DNA from: Methylococcaceae bacterium | GTDB lineage: Bacteria > Pseudomonadota > Gammaproteobacteria > Methylococcales > Methylomonadaceae | Direction of reading: 5' to 3' | Length of the DNA stretch: 64,000 nucleotides | Assembly (NCBI GenBank): GCA_016715325.1 | Contig: JADKAL010000002.1 | Span: forward strand, 372,001-436,000 | In this document: positions 18,774-27,291 of the stretch, piece after piece | How the letters are laid out: every line of letters begins with the position of its first letter | Numbering within the stretch: the stretch's first letter is position 1 | Notes under the pieces: model-generated | The model's database searches: none | What the model was told of the DNA's origin: nothing | What the model saw: the letters and a program-made list of their open reading frames with translations, nothing else | Translations under genes and position numbers: made by a program

Positions 18774-18776
18774 ACT

Positions 18777-19538
18777 ATGAGGATTTCAACCTGGAACGTT
18801 AATGGACTTCGTTCAAGCGTGAGCTCTGGATTTGAGACCTGGCTTGCTGACAGCAATAACGATATAGTTTGCCTTCAGGAAGTCAAAATGAAGGAAGACC
18901 TGTTTACAAAGTCGTGGTTTGATAACTACGACACTTTTTTTAATTCAGCTAACCGAGCTGGCTATAGTGGTGTCGCTACACTTATCAAGCACTCACTTAT
19001 GCCAATATCGGTGGAGAGAGGAATAGACGACTTGACTGATAATGAAGGCAGAGTTCTAGCAACAGAGTTTACTTCATTCATACTTGTAAACGTTTATGCC
19101 CCACATAGTCATCGTCAACTTACTAGATTAGAACAGAAGCTTTCTTTCTGTCGACAGCTTCTCAATTATCTAAAAAAACTTAGGAAAAGGGGTAAACCAC
19201 TTATTGTTGCTGGTGATCTTAACGTTGCTCACCATGACATTGACCTGAGTAATCCAAAAGGGAATAGAAAAAATGCTGGCTTTCTTCCCGAAGAACGTGA
19301 ATGGTTTGATTCACTCCTTAATGAAGGATTTGTAGATGCATTCAGGATATTTGAGAATAACGGTGGGCATTTCACTTGGTGGAGCATGCGCAAAGGTGTG
19401 CGTGAACGGAATATAGGCTGGCGTTTGGATTATGTTTTAGTAGACGAAACTATAAAGCCGCGTGTCATTTCATGTCACCATTCTCCAAATCAAAGAGGTT
19501 CAGATCATTGTCCGGTTACAGTTGAAATTGATATTTAA
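18777..19538 (+). CDS. xth: Exodeoxyribonuclease III family nuclease
   Basis: 253 residues, the normal length for ExoIII/AP endonuclease. Motifs in order: STWNVNGLRS, IVCLQEVKM (metal-binding Glu), NVYAPH, AGDLNVAHHDID (Asp and Asn of the active site), WRLDYVLV and the terminal GSDHCPVTVEI with the catalytic Asp-His. It would cut at abasic sites and degrade 3' ends. It follows the hydrolase by 3 bases in the same orientation, so it is probably part of the module rather than a stand-alone repair gene. Confidence 0.92.
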   Translation: MRISTWNVNGLRSSVSSGFETWLADSNNDIVCLQEVKMKEDLFTKSWFDNYDTFFNSANRAGYSGVATLIKHSLMPISVERGIDDLTDNEGRVLATEFTSFILVNVYAPHSHRQLTRLEQKLSFCRQLLNYLKKLRKRGKPLIVAGDLNVAHHDIDLSNPKGNRKNAGFLPEEREWFDSLLNEGFVDAFRIFENNGGHFTWWSMRKGVRERNIGWRLDYVLVDETIKPRVISCHHSPNQRGSDHCPVTVEIDI

Positions 19539-19914
19539 ATTTAGTCAATATAAATATCGGTCTGAGCGTCCGCAATCACATACCCGACAATGCTGAATTT
19601 AAAACTCAGTAATTCCAACGACAAGTTTAAGATTAGTGGTCAGCATGAAATCGCCGGTCAATGATGACTTTTGTGGGCAGATCACGAAAATGAGTGGTCA
19701 GAATTATGAGAATACTCAGTAACTGACGGGTGTTAACACTTTTGGGATAGCAAGTGCGGGTGAAACCTCGTACCCTTGCGCTGAAGAACTCCTACCAAAG
19801 CCCTCTCTAGAAACCTAGTTATTATGCTGGTAACACTTCATATAGGCTATCAGGATAGAGTTGGTACGGGTTTTGTAGCCCGCCTGAACCATTCCAATGC
19901 CGTAAGGCTATCCG
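19539..19914. other. Island debris, possibly with an IS21-like end
   Basis: No intact gene. Bases about 19630-19705 contain GTGGTCAGCATGAAATCGCC and GGGCAGATCACGAAAATGAG, wording like the terminal repeats of IS21-family elements. Bases 19740-19900 are rich in short palindromes but match nothing I can name. Confidence 0.35.
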
Positions 19915-20190
19915 ATGGATGGCGACAATAGCGTTACCAGAAAAATCAAAAAAGAGGATTATGTTAACGGTAAAGTTTGGATTAACGACCAGCAATATTT
20001 TGATAGTGTACCGTTAGTAGCTTGGGAGTTTTATATTGGCGGCTACCAGCCAGCGCAAAAATGGTTTAAAGATAGGCACGGAGGAACTTTAAACTTTGAA
20101 GATATTTTACACTATCAAAAAATCATCGTTGCCCTTATTGAAACAGATAGAAGAATCATGAAAGAAATCGAAAATGTATTTATGTACTGA
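19906..20190 (+). pseudogene. C-terminal fragment of a type ISP restriction-modification enzyme
   Basis: The reading GYPMDGDNSVTRK...NGKVWINDQQYFDSVPLVAWEFYIGGYQPAQKWFKDRHG...LHYQKIIVALIETDRRIMKEIE is the conserved end of the single-chain type ISP (helicase-methylase-nuclease) enzymes, where YxINxxQYFxxVP and FxIGGYQxxxKWLKDR are invariant. A TAA sits in frame just before GYP, so only about 94 residues remain. An ATG at 19915 could still start a 91-residue peptide. Confidence 0.75.
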
Positions 20191-20535
20191 CTAATAACCC
20201 ATTGATTATTTTTATCCAATTTAATCCCGAACAGCAGCCTTTTAGATGTTTACAAAAACCACGTTCCATAGTAACATCAATTTAATTGGGGTACATTTGG
20301 GGGTATTCATATAATTTTAAAAACATTATCGCTTTAATATTAGGCATCACAAGGCTTAATGTGATAGAGGTCTCACCTCGATTCAACAAGATTCAAACAA
20401 GTCCATAAAGCCTATTAAAACCAACGCTTAGAAGGTTTTTTAGTTCAATAGCGTTCAATTGGATTCGTTGACATCCATACTCAAACAGGTATTGCATTCG
20501 GTATAACATCGTTACCACCGATTACAGTTATACCA

Positions 20536-20592
20536 ATGTCGCTATCAGATACCGCCTGCAAGAACGCCCATAAGCACATCAAAGCGCATTAG
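20536..20592 (+). pseudogene. N-terminal remnant of a second P4-type integrase
   Basis: ATG followed by SLSDTACKNAHKHIKAH and a TAG. It matches the start of the intact integrase (LSDAACKNAHKSAKAK) at 12 or so of 16 positions. Nothing integrase-like follows. It shows that this spot once held, or was cut out from, another related island. Confidence 0.75.
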
Positions 20593-20852
20593 GCAAGCTT
20601 TCACATGATTTGCCGGGTTATCTATGGGTATGCTCGCCAAAGTCACTGCGTTAACGCTCATTCTGTGGGTTAATCAACTCAATGGGGATAAGACTAATAA
20701 CTTAAAACGGTATATCCTAAATACAACACCGTTTAAATGTAATTGCTACATTTGCCTAGTCTTTAAAGGTAAAGGCCAATCGATATAATTCTAAAGTTTA
20801 AAAAAAATACTTTAAATATCATATCATCGGTTGTTTGATGTGGTAGAAATCG

Positions 20853-20880
20853 CACTGGGGCTTCTTTCGTCGCCCCAGTG
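20853..20880 (-). terminator. Hairpin behind amtB, probable terminator
   Basis: CACTGGGGC, 10-base loop, GCCCCAGTG, 26 bases after the amtB stop on the minus strand. Strong stem, but the U tract is weak (GATTTCT). Confidence 0.6.
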
Positions 20881-20906
20881 TCTTAAATAAAAAGCTTGAA
20901 AACTAA

Positions 20907-22319
20907 CTAGCTGTGATAAGCAGATTCGCCGTGTTCGCAAATATCCAAGCCTTCGCGCTCGACTTCTGCAGGCACACGTAGCCCGATAACGACATCAACG
21001 AGCTTGAAAGCCAGGTAGGAGACGATACTCGTCCAGACGATACACACCCCAACGCCCCACAATTGACTGGTCACTTGAGTTGTCATGCTGAATTGACCGA
21101 CACCGTTCGCTACGTAATCCCACACGCCCGTTCCGCCTAAATCCGGCGAAGCTACGATGCCAGTTCCAATTGCGCCGATAATTCCGCCGATGCCGTGAAC
21201 GCCGAATGCATCTAATGAATCGTCGTAACCCATTTTCGCTTTAAGCCCGGTCACACCCCAGAAACACACCGCGCCTACGACTAATCCTAAGACAATCGAT
21301 CCCATCGGCCCTGCCCATCCGCAAGCCGGTGTAATGGCAACCAAGCCTGCAACCGCACCGGACGCACCGCCCAACATACTAGGTTTACCGCGCATTAACC
21401 ATTCTGCCGCCATCCAAGATAATGTTGCTGCCGCACTCGCTAATAAGGTATTTACAAACACTAATGCCGCCAAGCCGTTGGCTTCGAGGTTGGAACCCAC
21501 GTTGAAGCCGAACCAGCCGACCCATAACAATGAAGCGCCGATCATGGTCATGGTAACGCTGTGAGGTGCTAAAGATTCTTTGCCGAAACCGATCCGTTTA
21601 CCGATCATTAAACAACCGATCAGCCCAGCGATACCGGCGTTAATATGCACGACCGTGCCGCCTGCGAAATCCAGAGCGCCTTTTTGGAAGATAAAACCGG
21701 CTGTCGCACCGGCAGCTTCTGCGGCCTTAGCATCGGTGTAAGCATCGGGACCGGCCCAATACCAGACCATGTGGGCCATAGGTAAATAAGAGAAGGTAAA
21801 CCAGATAAACATGAATAACAGAACCGCCGAAAACTTAACCCGTTCGGCAAACGCACCGATGATCAAAGCCGGTGTAATGGCCGCAAAGGTCAACTGGAAG
21901 GCGACATAAATAAACTCTGGAACATAAGCCCCCTTACTGAAAGTTGCCGCCATCGAATCCGGCGTTATGCCTTTAAGGAACACTTTACTGAATCCGCCGA
22001 AAAACGCATTACCTTCGGTGAAGGCAATGCTATAACCGTAAAGCGCCCACAATATCGCCATCATTGCAAAGATCACAAAAATTTGCATTAACACGGACAG
22101 CATATTTTTCGCACGGACCATGCCGCCGTAGAACAAAGCTAAACCGGGTACGACCATCAAAATAACGAGTACGGTCGCTACGATCATCCACGCCGTATCG
22201 CCTTTATTAACGGTCGGTACAACGGCTGCCGCCGTTTCCTCTGCTGAAAGTATCGGCGAACATATCATGAGCAGAGCCAATGCCGCTAAGCTCATTAAAC
22301 CTGAAAATCTATTTTTCAT
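20907..22319 (-). CDS. amtB: Ammonium transporter
   Basis: 470 residues. A cleavable signal peptide (residues 1-25, ending LSAEE) precedes eleven transmembrane segments, as in proteobacterial Amt proteins. Family marks include VPGLALFYGGMVRAKNMLSVLMQ, the pore region HMVWYWAGPD, AGGTVVHINAGIAGL (twin-His) and FGVHGIGGIIGAIGTG (second pore His), and the C-terminal cytoplasmic tail DICEHGESAYHS that contacts GlnK. It imports ammonium and is closed by GlnK when nitrogen is plentiful. It lies 12 bases behind glnK on the same strand and should share the sigma-54 promoter at 22774-22789. Confidence 0.97.
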   Translation of the reverse strand: MKNRFSGLMSLAALALLMICSPILSAEETAAAVVPTVNKGDTAWMIVATVLVILMVVPGLALFYGGMVRAKNMLSVLMQIFVIFAMMAILWALYGYSIAFTEGNAFFGGFSKVFLKGITPDSMAATFSKGAYVPEFIYVAFQLTFAAITPALIIGAFAERVKFSAVLLFMFIWFTFSYLPMAHMVWYWAGPDAYTDAKAAEAAGATAGFIFQKGALDFAGGTVVHINAGIAGLIGCLMIGKRIGFGKESLAPHSVTMTMIGASLLWVGWFGFNVGSNLEANGLAALVFVNTLLASAAATLSWMAAEWLMRGKPSMLGGASGAVAGLVAITPACGWAGPMGSIVLGLVVGAVCFWGVTGLKAKMGYDDSLDAFGVHGIGGIIGAIGTGIVASPDLGGTGVWDYVANGVGQFSMTTQVTSQLWGVGVCIVWTSIVSYLAFKLVDVVIGLRVPAEVEREGLDICEHGESAYHS

Positions 22320-22331
22320 CTTATTCTCCTT

Positions 22332-22688
<357 letters not shown>

Positions 22689-22773
22689 TTAACAACCAAG
22701 AGAACCGGAAGGCCTCCCTGGAATAGAGAGGAATCTGTAGTTAGTAAGCGTGCGGTTCACTTGAAATATGGAA

Positions 22774-22789
22774 AGCACTAAACATGCCA
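22774..22789 (-). promoter_or_regulatory. Sigma-54 promoter of glnK-amtB
   Basis: Read on the minus strand: TGGCATGTTTAGTGCT, matching TGGCAC-N5-TTGCW with GG and GC ten bases apart. The predicted start would lie about 90 bases before the glnK ATG. Confidence 0.75.
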
Positions 22790-22850
22790 TATTTAATTTG
22801 ATGGTAAATCGGGGAAATAAAGCGAATAGGTAGTGAAGATTATTAAAGAA

Positions 22851-22867
22851 TGCACCAAATTAGTGCG
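22851..22867. promoter_or_regulatory. NtrC-binding site upstream of glnK
   Basis: TGCACCAAATTAGTGCG, a 17-base near-palindrome of the NtrC type (TGCAC-N7-GTGCA). It lies about 95 bases upstream of the predicted start. A half site TGGTGCG follows at 22891-22897. Confidence 0.7.
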
Positions 22868-23028
22868 AGCTTATGTTTAGTGATAAAGAATGGTGCGAAG
22901 TAGGTAGCTGAAATTGCTAGCCATTAAAGACAATTTAGGAAATTTCTTTAACTTTATTTTGTTTCTCAATTTGGAAAACGTATCGAAGGTTAGAAACTAT
23001 AGATTAGGCCTGATGACCTATTATGTTC

Positions 23029-23093
23029 CCTTCGGCTCCGCTCAGGGAACATATCAAGCTTAACAGGATTCCAGGAGCGAAGCTGAAGGGAGT
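23029..23093. repeat. REP-like inverted repeat
   Basis: CCCTTCGGCTCCGCTCAGGG near the left and GAGCGAAGCTGAAGGGAG at the right form imperfect arms about 25 bases apart. The same family occurs at 54068-54148 (CCTTCGACTTCGCTCAG). Confidence 0.65.
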
Positions 23094-23451
23094 TATATTG
23101 ACATTAAGTTCGAACATTATAAGACCGGATCATTATGACTAGCTGGTAGTCATGAGCTAAATGTCGATCGTCTGAAGAGGGACGTTTTTTAATTCGCGCT
23201 GAAACTTTCCATTTTCTGAGATAAATTGCCGGTTGTAATTTAAATCTGATATTTTTTGATGAACAACTCGGCTTGATACTCGTGAGTCAAGCGTGCTTTG
23301 GAGTGAAAAAGCTAGCTTTGTTAAACTGTCTATAACGTTAGAGATTTATCTTTGTACTATTATTTGCAGAGTGATCAAATGATTTATCATCCCGGACAAA
23401 CTTTAAAGTAACGCTTTCGGACAATCTCACTTGAAAAAGCTGAACATAAAA

Positions 23452-23474
23452 AAATGCGCCCGAAGGCGCATTTC
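23452..23474 (-). terminator. Terminator of the porin gene
   Basis: AAATGCGCC, loop CGAA, GGCGCATTT, then T-rich sequence on the minus strand (the plus strand shows AAAAAA before it). It lies 30 bases behind the porin stop codon. Confidence 0.85.
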
Positions 23475-23503
23475 TTTTGTAAAGCAGATATACCGTGTCG
23501 CGT

Positions 23504-24841
23504 TTAGAAACTGACCGTCATATCGGTTGAGAACAAAAATTGATCTTGTTTTGTATTGCCGAAAGGCCGTGCGCCGTCAGCCCAATCGTAACGAACGTTT
23601 GGGCGAACATTTAACCATTTTAAGGGTTTCCAGGTTACACCTGCGGTGACGGCGTAGTAACTTGCAGCCGAACATGTAGCACCGAAAGTACCGCCCGACG
23701 CAAAACTATTTCCATTACCATCCAAAGAAGCGGCAACACGACCGGGTGAACAAACCCTAAAACCGTTTTGATCGCGGAACCATTCTCCCCTGATTCCAGC
23801 AACAACATTGTCCATCACGTCGTAAGTGAGGTGGGTATTTACGCCATACCATTCTGCATCCGTCGGTACGCCAAGTAATACACCGTCCGCAAATCCGTGG
23901 TCATGCTGAACCATCAGATGCGTCTTTTCAGTAATATTGTGTTTGGCAACAATACTATACATTGACCAATCTTCCGAACTTTGCTCCGAAGTCCCGCCGT
24001 AGGTACCGCTCACGTTAACAGAAGAATTTTTGTCTGTACTTGTCCAGGTTGTTCCCATCAAGCCAGCCCAGTTGCCGAGATGTTTATCCCAGCCGCCGTC
24101 CCAGCCGCCAGTAGCGCTTCCAGTTACAGCACCGCCCATGACCGACCAGTTTCCATCCACAGCATAGTTACCCATGATACCGGTATGGGTAAAAGGTTCT
24201 CCGTATTGCATGGTATAAGCGTGGGTATAGAAAAAGTTATCCGGCGCGGGAACGGTTTCATAGCCAATCGGCGTATAAAAATGACCGGCTTTAACGTTTA
24301 AGCCATTTCCAATTGGTATGTAAGCTTCTAAATAAGCTTGAGGTAGTGCAATATCGTAGAATCGGTTGTCGTTAGCACCTAGAAGATTCAAGTCCCAGTG
24401 GCTTCTATTTAGCGGCAATCCTGAATTAACATCGAACGCCGGAACACCGTATGCCTGAGTAAAAATAGCATCCGTTCCGAACATCACATCGAACCGTCCG
24501 CCGATGTCGAAAGAGTCTCCTTCCGTAGCAACAGCTTTTTGCACAAATAAGTTCAATTGGTTTAATTGAAACTCGCCTTCGCGATCACCAAATGTAACCG
24601 GTCCGTTAAATCCATTATCAGGCGCTGCGGCATTATAGGTAATACCGGCATTTGCCCAACCGCCTATCTTGATGCTGTTGTTCTTCATGAAACTGCTTTC
24701 GTTGGGATCACCCACTGTTTCAAGCAGTGTGCTTGCTTCGGTAAGGCTTTTTGCCTGCGCTGTACCCAACGCAGAAATCACGGCAAGCGTAATGACCATT
24801 GGCTTAGTAAGAAGACCGCGATTTTTTAGCTGACTTTTCAT
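23504..24841 (-). CDS. Outer membrane beta-barrel porin-like protein, nitrogen-regulated
   Basis: About 445 residues from the ATG at 24841, which follows GAGAGGAAACAAT; an upstream in-frame start at 24868 has no comparable site. Signal peptide MKSQLKNRGLLTKPMVITL...GTAQA. The mature part has alternating aromatic-rich beta strands (IKIGGWANAGITYN, LNVKAGHFYTPIGYETVPAPDNFFYTH, LNVRPNVRYDW) and ends in DMTVSF with a terminal Phe, as in outer membrane barrels of the DUF1597/BBP2 type. The promoter is sigma-54 dependent with an NtrC site upstream, so it is expected to rise under nitrogen limitation, perhaps for uptake of a nitrogen compound. Confidence 0.85.
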   Translation of the reverse strand: MKSQLKNRGLLTKPMVITLAVISALGTAQAKSLTEASTLLETVGDPNESSFMKNNSIKIGGWANAGITYNAAAPDNGFNGPVTFGDREGEFQLNQLNLFVQKAVATEGDSFDIGGRFDVMFGTDAIFTQAYGVPAFDVNSGLPLNRSHWDLNLLGANDNRFYDIALPQAYLEAYIPIGNGLNVKAGHFYTPIGYETVPAPDNFFYTHAYTMQYGEPFTHTGIMGNYAVDGNWSVMGGAVTGSATGGWDGGWDKHLGNWAGLMGTTWTSTDKNSSVNVSGTYGGTSEQSSEDWSMYSIVAKHNITEKTHLMVQHDHGFADGVLLGVPTDAEWYGVNTHLTYDVMDNVVAGIRGEWFRDQNGFRVCSPGRVAASLDGNGNSFASGGTFGATCSAASYYAVTAGVTWKPLKWLNVRPNVRYDWADGARPFGNTKQDQFLFSTDMTVSF

Positions 24842-24894
24842 ATTGTTTCCTCTCTGATTTTTACCCAAGTTTATTCTTGTCCTAAATAGTATAG

Positions 24895-24910
24895 AGCATA
24901 ATATGTGCCA
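24895..24910 (-). promoter_or_regulatory. Sigma-54 promoter of the porin gene
   Basis: Minus strand TGGCACATATTATGCT: -24 element TGGCAC is perfect, -12 element ATGCT has the required GC ten bases on. The start would be about 40 bases before the ATG at 24841. Confidence 0.85.
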
Positions 24911-24993
24911 GTTGTAAAAATGTGAATTTTATTGGCTTTTTACAACAACCTTATAAAATTATCGCCCAATATTAGTGCGATTATGAAAATCTA

Positions 24994-25010
24994 TGCACCA
25001 CATTGGTGTT
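24994..25010. promoter_or_regulatory. NtrC-binding site between porin gene and glnA
   Basis: TGCACCACATTGGTGTT, close to the enteric glnA site TGCACCAACATGGTGCA. It lies about 85 bases upstream of the porin -24 element and about 140 bases before the glnA ATG, so it can serve both divergent genes. I see no correctly spaced sigma-54 promoter for glnA. Confidence 0.75.
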
Positions 25011-25148
25011 TCTGTCATAAAGTTTCCGCCTAACAAACGAGGATTTTCTTTCTCTGTTTTTTTTAGTGGCTTATACGCTAAAAAAAATGTTATCTTTTTA
25101 GGGTTTGATAAAAAAATAATTCTTAAAACATCCTTGGAGATAAAGTAA

Positions 25149-26558
25149 ATGTCTGCAGCTAATGTAATGAAACTGATTAAGGAAAACGATGTTAAATATG
25201 TCGATTTTCGTTTTTGCGATACTCGTGGAAAAGAACAACACGTCACCTTTCCCGCGCACGCCATAGACGAAGACACTTTTGAAACCGGCAAAATGTTCGA
25301 CGGCTCGTCAATCGCCGGCTGGAAGCACATCAACGAATCCGACATGATCTTGATGCCGGAAGCGTCTACCGCAGTAATGGATCCTTTTTTCGATGAAAAA
25401 ACGTTAATTTTGCGTTGCGACATTATCGAACCTAAAAACATGCAAGGTTACGAACGCGATCCGCGTTCAATTGCTAAGCGCGCTGAAGCCTATTTGAAAT
25501 CGACCGGATTAGCCGATACCGCCTTCTTCGGCCCGGAAAATGAATTCTTCATTTTCGACGATGTCCGTTGGGGTACCGACATGAGCGGTTCTTTCTACAA
25601 AGTAGACTCTGAAGAAGCCGGCTGGAACTCGGAAAAAGTTTATGCCGACGGCAATATCGGTCACCGTCCTGGTATTAAAGGCGGCTATTTTCCCGTTCCA
25701 CCTGTTGATTCATTCCAAGACATGCGTTCTGCGATGTGCTCAACTTTGGAAGAAATGGGGCAGGTCACTGAAGTACACCATCATGAAGTGGCAACCGCTG
25801 GACAGTGCGAAATTGGTGTCAAATTCAACACGCTGGTTAAAAAAGCCGATGAAGTGTTGATGCTTAAGTATGTGATTGCTAACATTGCCCATGCCTACGG
25901 CAAGACGGCAACATTCATGCCTAAACCGTTGGTTGGCGATAACGGAAGCGGTATGCACGTTCACCAATCGTTGTCTAACGGCGGCACCAATTTGTTTAGC
26001 GGCGAATTGTACGGCGGCTTGTCCGAAACAGCGCTTTATTATATCGGCGGCATCATTAAGCATGCTAAAGCATTGAACGCGTTCACCAATGCATCGACCA
26101 ACAGCTATAAACGCTTGGTCCCAGGTTTCGAAGCACCTGTTATGCTGGCTTACTCGGCGCGTAACCGTTCCGCATCGATTCGTATCCCGTTTGTTAGCAA
26201 CCCTAAAGGCCGCCGTATCGAAGTACGCTTCCCGGACTCAACGGCAAACCCTTATTTGGCTTTCGCGGCCATGATGATGGCGGGCTTGGACGGCATCCAA
26301 AACAAAATCCATCCAGGTGAAGCGATGGACAAAGACTTGTACGACTTACCGCCGGAAGAAGAAAAAGCAATTCCGCAAGTTTGCCACGCTTTCGACCAAG
26401 CGCTGGATGCGTTGGACAAAGACCGTGAGTTCTTAACCAAAGGCGGCGTCTTCACCAACGATGCTATCGACGGCTACATCGAACTCAAGATGGCGGAAGT
26501 GACTCGTCTGCGCATGAGCACACACCCAGTCGAATACGACATGTATTACAGCTTGTAA
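25149..26558 (+). CDS. glnA: Glutamine synthetase type I
   Basis: 469 residues, the standard length. Signature [16 protein letters not shown] near residues 50-65, ATP-binding [28 protein letters not shown] and the adenylylation Tyr in [10 protein letters not shown] near residue 397, so it should be controlled by GlnE as in enteric bacteria. It makes glutamine from glutamate and ammonium. Ribosome site TTGGAGAT is good. Divergent from the porin gene with a shared NtrC site. Confidence 0.98.
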   Translation: MSAANVMKLIKENDVKYVDFRFCDTRGKEQHVTFPAHAIDEDTFETGKMFDGSSIAGWKHINESDMILMPEASTAVMDPFFDEKTLILRCDIIEPKNMQGYERDPRSIAKRAEAYLKSTGLADTAFFGPENEFFIFDDVRWGTDMSGSFYKVDSEEAGWNSEKVYADGNIGHRPGIKGGYFPVPPVDSFQDMRSAMCSTLEEMGQVTEVHHHEVATAGQCEIGVKFNTLVKKADEVLMLKYVIANIAHAYGKTATFMPKPLVGDNGSGMHVHQSLSNGGTNLFSGELYGGLSETALYYIGGIIKHAKALNAFTNASTNSYKRLVPGFEAPVMLAYSARNRSASIRIPFVSNPKGRRIEVRFPDSTANPYLAFAAMMMAGLDGIQNKIHPGEAMDKDLYDLPPEEEKAIPQVCHAFDQALDALDKDREFLTKGGVFTNDAIDGYIELKMAEVTRLRMSTHPVEYDMYYSL

Positions 26559-26571
26559 TCGATAACGATTA

Positions 26572-26606
26572 AACCCCGTAAGCTCTCGGCTTGCGGGGTT
26601 TTTTTA
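26572..26606 (+). terminator. Terminator of glnA
   Basis: AACCCCGTAAG, loop of 7, CTTGCGGGGTT followed by TTTTT, 13 bases after the glnA stop. Confidence 0.93.
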
Positions 26607-26710
26607 TGCCTTACGATTTGACAGCGTTTGAAAAGTTACTCATCTGATTTCTTCTAAGCGATAATAAAAAAACGGCAAGCCGATTTTAAAGGGCTAATTG
26701 ATAAACGGTT

Positions 26711-26947
26711 ATGAAAGATATTCATCGACAAACTTTACAATTTATCCAAAACAATTCGTGGGATTCCGCGCATCGGCTTATACAAGATTATTCAGATCCG
26801 TTATCCTGCCGAATTCACGGTTATTTACACCGTATCGAGGGCGATTTAGCCAACGCTCGTTATTGGTACCGGCGTTCCGGGCTAGATGTCCCTGACAACA
26901 CCTTGGATGACGAGCTTAAGAACTTGCTCTCAAAAATAGCGGAATAA
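26711..26947 (+). CDS. Conserved small hypothetical protein, 78 residues
   Basis: MKDIHRQTLQFIQNNSWDSAHRLIQDYSDPLSCRIHGYLHRIEGDLANARYWY reads like one or two tetratricopeptide-type helices (Trp, Ala, Gly and Tyr at helix-packing positions). No signal peptide. Lies alone between glnA and ntrB with its own short leader. Function unknown. Confidence 0.6.
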   Translation: MKDIHRQTLQFIQNNSWDSAHRLIQDYSDPLSCRIHGYLHRIEGDLANARYWYRRSGLDVPDNTLDDELKNLLSKIAE

Positions 26948-27291
26948 CATCGCTAAAATACCTCCTAAGATACATGCCGGTCGATAAAAAATAGGATTTA
27001 CGAGCATGTTAGCCACAGAGCAATCGGCCTATTTTGCTTCCTGCCAAAAATAACATTTAGCGGTTCCTCATTAAAGCAATACAATTGCACAATAACGGTG
27101 CATTTTTCATAACCGCCTAAAACCCCAATTTTAATTAATACACGTAACTACATAAACGGATTTTCAATAATCTTTTGATTATCAGTTTATTAGAAATTTT
27201 CAACCAACAAAGCCTTACAGTCATTTTTAATTAAACATGGTCTGTTAATTGCTTATTATTTATCAAAGTGTAGAGCCTCGTTACCGATTAC
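26948..27291. other. Leader of ntrB with an NtrC site
   Basis: AT-rich, no gene. Carries the NtrC-type palindrome at 27086-27102 and no sigma-54 promoter that I can find. Probably the autoregulated promoter region of ntrB-ntrC. Confidence 0.6.
27086..27102. promoter_or_regulatory. NtrC-binding site upstream of ntrB
   Basis: TGCACAATAACGGTGCA, a perfect TGCAC-N7-GTGCA palindrome, 190 bases before the ntrB start. In enteric bacteria NtrC represses the glnL promoter from such a site. Confidence 0.75.

Larger units (their letters stand above)
20191..20906. other. Right end of the island; gene-free apart from an integrase remnant
   Basis: Contains TTGGGGTACATTTGGGGGTA (about 20286-20306), like the repeat ahead of the integrase at 3.8 kb, and the integrase start remnant at 20536. 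Bases 20600-20850 show no gene. A hairpin behind amtB closes the stretch. Confidence 0.6.
22868..23503. other. Gene-free stretch between glnK and the porin gene
   Basis: Holds a REP-like inverted repeat (about 23029-23093), AT-rich sequence of no obvious function, and the porin terminator near 23452-23474. No coding potential that I trust. Confidence 0.6.

Noticed and set aside
19552..19567. CGGTCTGAGCGTCC as a copy of the tRNA-Cys end CGGTCTCAGCCTCC
   Set aside because: Two mismatches in 14 bases and no extension on either side; chance is likely.
19740..19900. Possible group II intron remnant
   Set aside because: Short palindromes are present but no domain V and no reverse transcriptase.
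25065..25080. TGGCTTATACGC as sigma-54 promoter of glnA
   Set aside because: The spacing between GG and GC is seven, not ten.
24959..25441. Minus-strand frame of 160 codons over the glnA start
   Set aside because: Shadow of glnA, mixed composition, no ribosome site.
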